Assembly: GCA_934567745.1 (NCBI GenBank)
Contig: CAKTJM010000035.1
Span: forward strand, 1 to 14,021
Length of the DNA: 14,021 nucleotides
Direction of reading: 5' to 3'
Source of the DNA: an uncultured Eubacteriales bacterium
GTDB lineage: Bacteria > Bacillota > Clostridia > Oscillospirales > Oscillospiraceae
Every line of letters starts with the position of its first letter. Positions within the stretch are counted from its first letter, which is position 1. The notes below the pieces were generated by a model. That model did not search any database. It worked only from the letters and a program-made list of their open reading frames with translations, and was not told the DNA's origin. Of the stretch, positions 10,348 to 14,021 are shown in pieces. The translations under genes and the position numbers were made by a program.

Positions 10348-12905
10348 GCTTCACCTATCCCGGCCAGACCGCGCCCGCCCTCGATGGGATCGACCTGAGG
10401 ATCGAGCGCGGGGCCTTCTTCGTCCTGTGCGGCCCGTCCGGCAGCGGCAAGAGCACCCTCCTGCGGCAGCTCGTCCCGGACCTCGCCCCCCACGGGACGC
10501 GCTCGGGCGAGCTCCTCTTCGACGGCGCACCGCTCGCCGCGCTCGACCGCCGGACGCGGTGCCAGCGGATCGGCTTCGTCGGCCAGTCGCCGGAGGACCA
10601 GCTCGTGACCGACAAGGTCTGGCACGAGCTGGCGTTCGGGCTGGAGAGCCTGGGGCTGGACGACGCGGTCATCCGCCGCCGGGTGGCGGAGATGGCGGCG
10701 TTCTTTGGCATCGAGGGCTGGTTCCGCCGCGACGTGGCGGACCTCTCCGGCGGGCAGAAGCAGCTGCTCGTCCTCGCGGCCGCCCTGGTGACGGGGCCGG
10801 ACGTGCTGATCCTCGACGAGCCGACCGCCCAGCTCGACCCGATCGCGGCCGGAGAGTTCCTGGCGACCCTCGCGCGGATCGGGCGGGAGCTGGGCACGAC
10901 GATCGTGATGACCGAGCACCGGCTGGAGGACGCCCTGCCGCTGGCGACGGACGCGGCGGTGCTCGACGGCGGGCGGCTCCTGTGCGCCGGGGCCCCGGCG
11001 GAGGTCGGGGCGGCCCTGCGCGCCCAGGGGCACGCGATGTCCCTGGCGATGCCCACGGCGATGCGCGTCTGGGCGGCGGCGGACGGGACCGGCCCCTGCC
11101 CCGTCACCGTCGCCCAGGGGCGGCGGTGGCTGGCGGGCTTCGCGGCGGACCGGCCCCTGCGCCCCCTGCCGCCGGAGCCGGTGCGGCGCTATCCGGCCGA
11201 GCCGGCGGTCACGGCGGAGGGGCTGTGGTTCCGCTACGACCGGGACGGGGCCGACGTGGTGCGCGGGCTGGACCTCACGCTGCGGCGCGGGGAGCTGCTG
11301 GCGCTCCTGGGCGGCAACGGGGCCGGGAAATCGACCACCCTCGCCCTGCTGGCGGGCCTGCTGGCCCCCCAGCGCGGCGCCGTGACCGCCACGGGGCGGA
11401 TCGGCCTGCTGCCGCAGGATCCGCAGACGCTCTTCGTCCGCCAGACCGTGCGGGAGGACCTGGCCGACGCCGCCCCCGGGCCGGAGGCCCTGCGCGAGGT
11501 CGCCGCCCTGTGCCGGTTGGACGGTCTGCTGGACCGCCACCCCTACGACCTCTCCGGCGGGGAGCAGCAGCGCGCGGCGCTGGCGAAGCTCCTGCTGACC
11601 GCGCCGGACGTCCTCCTGCTGGACGAGCCGACGAAGGGCCTGGATGCCGAGAGCAAGGAGCAGCTCGCCGCCCTTCTGCGGGACCTGCTGGACCGGGGCG
11701 CGGCGGTGCTGGTGGTCAGCCATGACGTCTCCTTCTGCGCGCGGCATGCCCACCGGTGCGCCCTGCTCTTCGACGGGCAGATCGTGGCGGAGGGCACGCC
11801 CCGGCGCTTCTTCACGGGCAACCGGTTCTACACCACGCCCGCCGACCGGCTCTCCCGCGGCCTGTGCGACGGGGCCGTGACGCCGGAGGACCTGATCGCC
11901 GCCTGCGGTGGGACGGTCCCGCAGGCGGAGCCGATCCGAACGCCGACGGACGACGCGGACGCGCCGGAGGAGCCGACGCCGCTCCCGCACTGGCGGCGGG
12001 CGCTGGCCTGGATGGCCGGGGCCGCGACGGTGGCCGTCCTCCTGCTGGCGGCGGCCCGGACGGACCTCTCCGCCGTGACGGCCCAGGGCCTGAGCGCGGA
12101 CGGGCCGTGGGGGCTGTACGCCGCCCTGCTGGCGACCCTGCTGGTGCTGGCCTTCGCCACGGCGCGGCCGGGACGGGGCGCGGCGCTGGCCCCGGTCGGC
12201 CGGACGAAGCGGCGCGGGCGCTATGCGGCCGCGACGGCGCTGATCCTCCTGCTGATCCCGCTGACCCTGTGGTTCGGGCTGACGCAGCTGGGGGAGCGGC
12301 GGTACCTGATCCTCTCCCTGCTGATCCTGGTCGAGGGGCTGCTGCCCTTCCTACTCCTCTTCGAGGGGCGGCGGCCGAAGGCGCGGGAGCTGGTGCTGCT
12401 GGCGGCCCTGTGCGCGATCGGCGTGGCGGGGCGCGCGCTGTTCTTCATGCTCCCGCAGTGCAAGCCGGTCCTGGCGCTGACCGTCGTGGCCGGGGTGGCC
12501 CTCGGCGGCGAGGCGGGGTTCCTCGTCGGGGCGATGACGATGCTCACCTCGAACGTCCTCTTCGGCCAGGGGCCGTGGACACCGTGGCAGATGTTCGCCA
12601 TGGGGCTGGTGGGCTTTTTGGCCGGGACCTTCGCGCGGCTCGGCTGGCTGCGGCGCGGGCGGCTGAGCCTGTCGCTCTTCGGCGCGGTGGGGGCTCTGGT
12701 GGTCTACGGTGGGATCATGGATCCCGCGGCGGCCCTGCTCTGGGCGCACGAGCTGGACGCGCGGCTGCTGCTGAGCTATTACGTGACGGGGTTCCCGATG
12801 GACTGCGTACACGCGGCGGCGAGCTTCCTCTTCCTTTGGATCGGCAGCGGGCCGTTCTTGGAGAAGCTGGACAGGGTCGTGCGGAGGTATGGGTTGGAAC
12901 GGTAG
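10320..12905 (+). CDS. Triple fusion: EcfA-EcfA' ATPases plus ECF S-component
   Basis: An 861-residue polypeptide combining three normally separate ECF parts. ATPase 1 (about 1-240) has Walker A GPSGSGKS (38-45), Q-loop GQSPEDQ, signature LSGGQ (142-146), Walker B VLILDEPT (162-169) and H-loop His200. ATPase 2 (about 297-510) has GGNGAGKS (331-338), PQDPQTLF, LSGGE (411-415), VLLLDEPT (431-438) and His468. Both sites look intact. After a Pro/Glu/Asp-rich linker (about 530-556) come roughly eight to ten hydrophobic helices to the end. The part from about residue 640 has the pattern of an ECF S-component, with CKPVLALTVVAGVALGGEAG and FGQGPWTPWQMFAMG. Two additional helices (about 558-615) precede it. 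The ATG at 10320 follows GGGAGG and overlaps ecfT by 28 bp. The likely role is ATP-driven import of the ligand captured by the two upstream surface proteins. Confidence 0.9.
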   Translation: MAAIELRAVSFTYPGQTAPALDGIDLRIERGAFFVLCGPSGSGKSTLLRQLVPDLAPHGTRSGELLFDGAPLAALDRRTRCQRIGFVGQSPEDQLVTDKVWHELAFGLESLGLDDAVIRRRVAEMAAFFGIEGWFRRDVADLSGGQKQLLVLAAALVTGPDVLILDEPTAQLDPIAAGEFLATLARIGRELGTTIVMTEHRLEDALPLATDAAVLDGGRLLCAGAPAEVGAALRAQGHAMSLAMPTAMRVWAAADGTGPCPVTVAQGRRWLAGFAADRPLRPLPPEPVRRYPAEPAVTAEGLWFRYDRDGADVVRGLDLTLRRGELLALLGGNGAGKSTTLALLAGLLAPQRGAVTATGRIGLLPQDPQTLFVRQTVREDLADAAPGPEALREVAALCRLDGLLDRHPYDLSGGEQQRAALAKLLLTAPDVLLLDEPTKGLDAESKEQLAALLRDLLDRGAAVLVVSHDVSFCARHAHRCALLFDGQIVAEGTPRRFFTGNRFYTTPADRLSRGLCDGAVTPEDLIAACGGTVPQAEPIRTPTDDADAPEEPTPLPHWRRALAWMAGAATVAVLLLAAARTDLSAVTAQGLSADGPWGLYAALLATLLVLAFATARPGRGAALAPVGRTKRRGRYAAATALILLLIPLTLWFGLTQLGERRYLILSLLILVEGLLPFLLLFEGRRPKARELVLLAALCAIGVAGRALFFMLPQCKPVLALTVVAGVALGGEAGFLVGAMTMLTSNVLFGQGPWTPWQMFAMGLVGFLAGTFARLGWLRRGRLSLSLFGAVGALVVYGGIMDPAAALLWAHELDARLLLSYYVTGFPMDCVHAAASFLFLWIGSGPFLEKLDRVVRRYGLER

Positions 12906-12941
12906 GATCCGGTTGTCTTTTCCGGATCATCTTGGTATACT
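12906..12941 (+). promoter_or_regulatory. Promoter of the antitoxin-Fic cassette embedded in an inverted repeat
   Basis: TTGTCT (12913-12918), a 17-bp spacer and TATACT (12936-12941) predict a start near 12948. The -35 lies in the loop of GATCCGG (12906-12912) / CCGGATC (12922-12928), a 7-bp inverted repeat immediately after the stop of the transporter fusion. The repeat might be an operator for the cassette or a residual terminator for the ECF operon; it has no downstream T-run. Confidence 0.6.
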
Positions 12942-12963
12942 AATGGGGAAAGGTGGGATCACG

Positions 12964-13149
12964 GTGACAGAACGTGCAGCCGCCGCTGTGAACTACACGT
13001 TAGCCACGCACGCGGCAGAACGAATGAAACCGAGCCAGAAAGCGATCCACCTCTGTGAAGAGATCGCGGAAGGTCATATTTCCGGTGACGACGCAGTACA
13101 GCAGCTTTTGCTTAGCTATGGGAGCGAAAGCAAGGGGTGCAATGACTGA
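12964..13149 (+). CDS. VbhA-like antitoxin of the Fic module
   Basis: A 61-residue small antitoxin predicted to bind the adjacent Fic toxin and block ATP binding with an inhibitory helix. The family motif is (S/T)xxxE(G/N); here Thr15-His-Ala-Ala-Glu19 fits, but the next residue is Arg20 instead of Gly/Asn. It is followed by MKPSQKAIHLCEEIAEGHISGDDAVQQLLLSYG, described here as positions 21-53, which has the usual helical pattern of the VbhA family (KPSxxA, GxIS). The GTG at 12964 is chosen because AAAGGTGG lies 7-8 nt upstream. An in-frame ATG at 12943 lies before the predicted transcription start. The stop overlaps the Fic start by 8 bp, the classic arrangement of a co-translated toxin-antitoxin pair. 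The confidence reflects context and motif; the sequence is short. Confidence 0.8.
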   Translation: MTERAAAAVNYTLATHAAERMKPSQKAIHLCEEIAEGHISGDDAVQQLLLSYGSESKGCND

Positions 13150-13765
13150 TCGATTTGGAAAATGCGATGTCTATTCGGCAGCCAGCTCGATCTATTGCTA
13201 TCCAGATCCTTCTGTGTTGAAAAACAAGCTGGATATTCGTGACCCAGCTTTATTGCGGAAAGTGGAAGCAGATCTTTCTACTGCGCGTCAGGCAGAAATT
13301 TTCCATACCCCTGTAGTTGGCCGGTTCACCGCAACACATCTTTGCAATATCCATCGCAAGCTGTTAGGGGATGTCTATTCTTTTGCCGGGCATTTCCGCC
13401 GGGAAGACATCGCCAAAGGCACAACGAGGTTCGTGACCTATTCTCAGATCAAAGAGAAGCTCCAAAGGCTCTTAGGCCGATTGCGACAGGAAAAGTGGCT
13501 GGAAAACTTTCCCTTTGAGGCGTTTGTAGTCCGCAGCGCTTACTACATGGCAGAGCTGGACTATATCCATCCATTCCGGGAGGGCAATGGTCGCGCGATC
13601 CGTGAATTTATGCGATCACTATTTCTGCACAATGGCTATGTCGTGCAGTGGGACGCAGTTGACGTAGAGGTCCTGCTCAACGCAATGATCGATTCGGTTT
13701 ATGATACAGATCACTTGGAGCAGATCCTGAAGCAGTGCTTGGTTGCGGCTCTTGATCCTCGTTGA
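13142..13765 (+). CDS. fic: Fic-domain adenylyltransferase toxin
   Basis: A 207-residue Fic protein, which transfers AMP (or another nucleotide group) from a nucleoside triphosphate to hydroxyl side chains of targets. In VbhT/FicT-type toxins the targets are DNA gyrase and topoisomerase IV. The active-site motif HPFREGNGR (143-151) with Arg154 is complete: His143 is the catalytic base, the acidic Glu147 suits metal binding, and Arg151/Arg154 bind phosphates. The flap is KGTTRFVTY (92-100). There is no intrinsic (S/T)xxxE(G/N) helix at either end that I can see, so it is a class I enzyme inhibited in trans by the preceding antitoxin. The ATG at 13142 overlaps the antitoxin stop by 8 bp and matches the family N-terminus. 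The gene is far more AT-rich and uses different codons from the ECF locus, a sign of transfer. The specific target is not deducible. Confidence 0.94.
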   Translation: MTDRFGKCDVYSAASSIYCYPDPSVLKNKLDIRDPALLRKVEADLSTARQAEIFHTPVVGRFTATHLCNIHRKLLGDVYSFAGHFRREDIAKGTTRFVTYSQIKEKLQRLLGRLRQEKWLENFPFEAFVVRSAYYMAELDYIHPFREGNGRAIREFMRSLFLHNGYVVQWDAVDVEVLLNAMIDSVYDTDHLEQILKQCLVAALDPR

Positions 13766-13778
13766 GATGAAATGTGAT

Positions 13779-13853
13779 GTGTCCCATTCGGGCCCCCTCG
13801 GCATATGAGACGTCTCAAAAGCCGGATCGGGACGCGAATGGGACACGTTTTTT
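13779..13853 (+). terminator. Long-stem intrinsic terminator of the Fic cassette
   Basis: GTGTCCCATTCG (13779-13790) pairs with CGAATGGGACAC (13835-13846) in a perfect 12-bp stem followed by G and six T (13848-13853). The 44-nt interior is itself foldable: CGGC/GCCG (13799-13802 with 13821-13824) brackets the 12-bp palindrome TGAGACGTCTCA (13806-13817). Confidence 0.8.
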
Positions 13854-13918
13854 CTGCCTCGTTTGGGTATGCGCTGTCGGGACGCTCCACAGCGCCCCGC
13901 AGTGGGGGAAAACAAAGG

Positions 13919-13944
13919 ACCCCCGGGCCAGATGGCCCGGGGGT
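13919..13944 (-). terminator. Probable leftward intrinsic terminator, near copy of the SLH terminator
   Basis: ACCCCCGGGCC (13919-13929) and GGCCCGGGGGT (13934-13944) form an 11-bp stem with a 4-nt loop. On the minus strand it is followed by CCTTTGTTTTCC; on the plus strand no T-run follows. It could end a gene entering from beyond the right edge. The arms closely match those at 7425-7452. Confidence 0.5.
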
Positions 13945-13949
13945 TGAGA

Positions 13950-13982
13950 CTGTCGAAAAACCCCTGCGGGGTTTTCCGACAG
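13950..13982. repeat. Extended inverted repeat with one mismatch
   Basis: CTGTCG (13950-13955), one mismatch, AAAACCCC (13957-13964), loop TGC, GGGGTTTT (13968-13975), one mismatch and CGACAG (13977-13982). It amounts to 14 paired positions over 33 bp. It may be a bidirectional terminator or the end of a small repeat; the sequence alone does not decide. Confidence 0.6.
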
Positions 13983-14021
13983 GGGGGATGCAGCCCGTTG
14001 CGCAAACGCACCGTCCGCCTG

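Larger units (their letters stand above)
13766..14021. other. Hairpin-rich noncoding tail of the window (256 bp)
   Basis: No convincing gene. Besides the Fic terminator it contains GCGCTGT/ACAGCGC (13871-13895), CCCC/GGGG near 13895-13908, and the two long inverted repeats listed separately. An open frame on the minus strand (13619-14011) crosses the Fic gene and the hairpins and has no family resemblance or RBS. Confidence 0.6.

Noticed and set aside
12922..13828. CCGGATC occurring at both ends of the Fic cassette (12922-12928 and 13822-13828), as a possible target-site duplication
   Set aside because: Only 7 bp, GC-rich and contained in hairpin arms on both sides. Similar CCGGATC strings also occur elsewhere (for example near 9389), so chance is adequate.
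1..14021. tRNA, rRNA, CRISPR array or insertion-sequence transposase
   Set aside because: No tRNA-like cloverleaf with a T-loop, no regularly spaced direct repeats and no transposase motifs were seen on either strand. The cloverleaf-like element at 9297-9383 lacks tRNA arm dimensions and the GTTC-type T-loop.

Overview
The window looks like a chromosomal segment of a GC-rich, Gram-positive anaerobe, most likely a gut member of the Oscillospiraceae (class Clostridia). The evidence is strong AGGAGG-type ribosome binding sites, intrinsic terminators, an SLH-anchored surface protein, a butyrate-type CoA-transferase, a group-II ECF vitamin transporter with a transcobalamin-like receptor, and very high third-position GC. 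This assignment is inference; no rRNA or marker gene is present.

Left edge (1-1070): a tyrosine recombinase runs leftwards and leaves the window just before its catalytic tyrosine, so a mobile element probably abuts or includes this end. A hairpin terminator separates it from the next operon.

Leftward operon (1071-4526, promoter about 4582-4609): an EamA/DMT-type permease, a chloramphenicol-acetyltransferase-fold acyltransferase, a 4-hydroxybutyrate/acetyl-CoA-type CoA-transferase, and a small NifX/NifB-like protein with a Cys/His-rich tail. Spacings of 12 bp, a 4-bp overlap and 31 bp indicate one transcript. Its leader carries a terminator-like hairpin that suggests attenuation.

Divergent region (4527-4872) and surface protein (4873-7383): two back-to-back promoters flank palindromes and TTAC repeats. 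The rightward gene encodes an 836-residue secreted SLH-domain protein with a long structured leader, lower GC than its neighbours and a strong terminator, as expected of an abundant S-layer-type protein.

Rightward uptake locus (7477-12905): this is the most interesting block. A secreted alpha/alpha-toroid protein and a lipoprotein with a DUF4430 (transcobalamin C-terminal-like) domain together resemble the two halves of animal transcobalamin/intrinsic factor, split into two genes. Downstream are an EcfT permease and a single polypeptide that fuses two ECF ATPases to a membrane S-component. The parts are what an extracellular capture plus import machine for a cobalamin-like ligand would need. 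No cobalamin riboswitch was recognised, so the ligand is inferred from fold only. A cloverleaf-like repeat lies between the receptor genes and the transporter genes.

Right end (12906-14021): a visibly AT-richer cassette encodes a VbhA-like antitoxin and a Fic-domain AMPylator toxin with their own promoter and terminator, probably acquired horizontally. The last 256 bp are packed with hairpins and hold no convincing gene.
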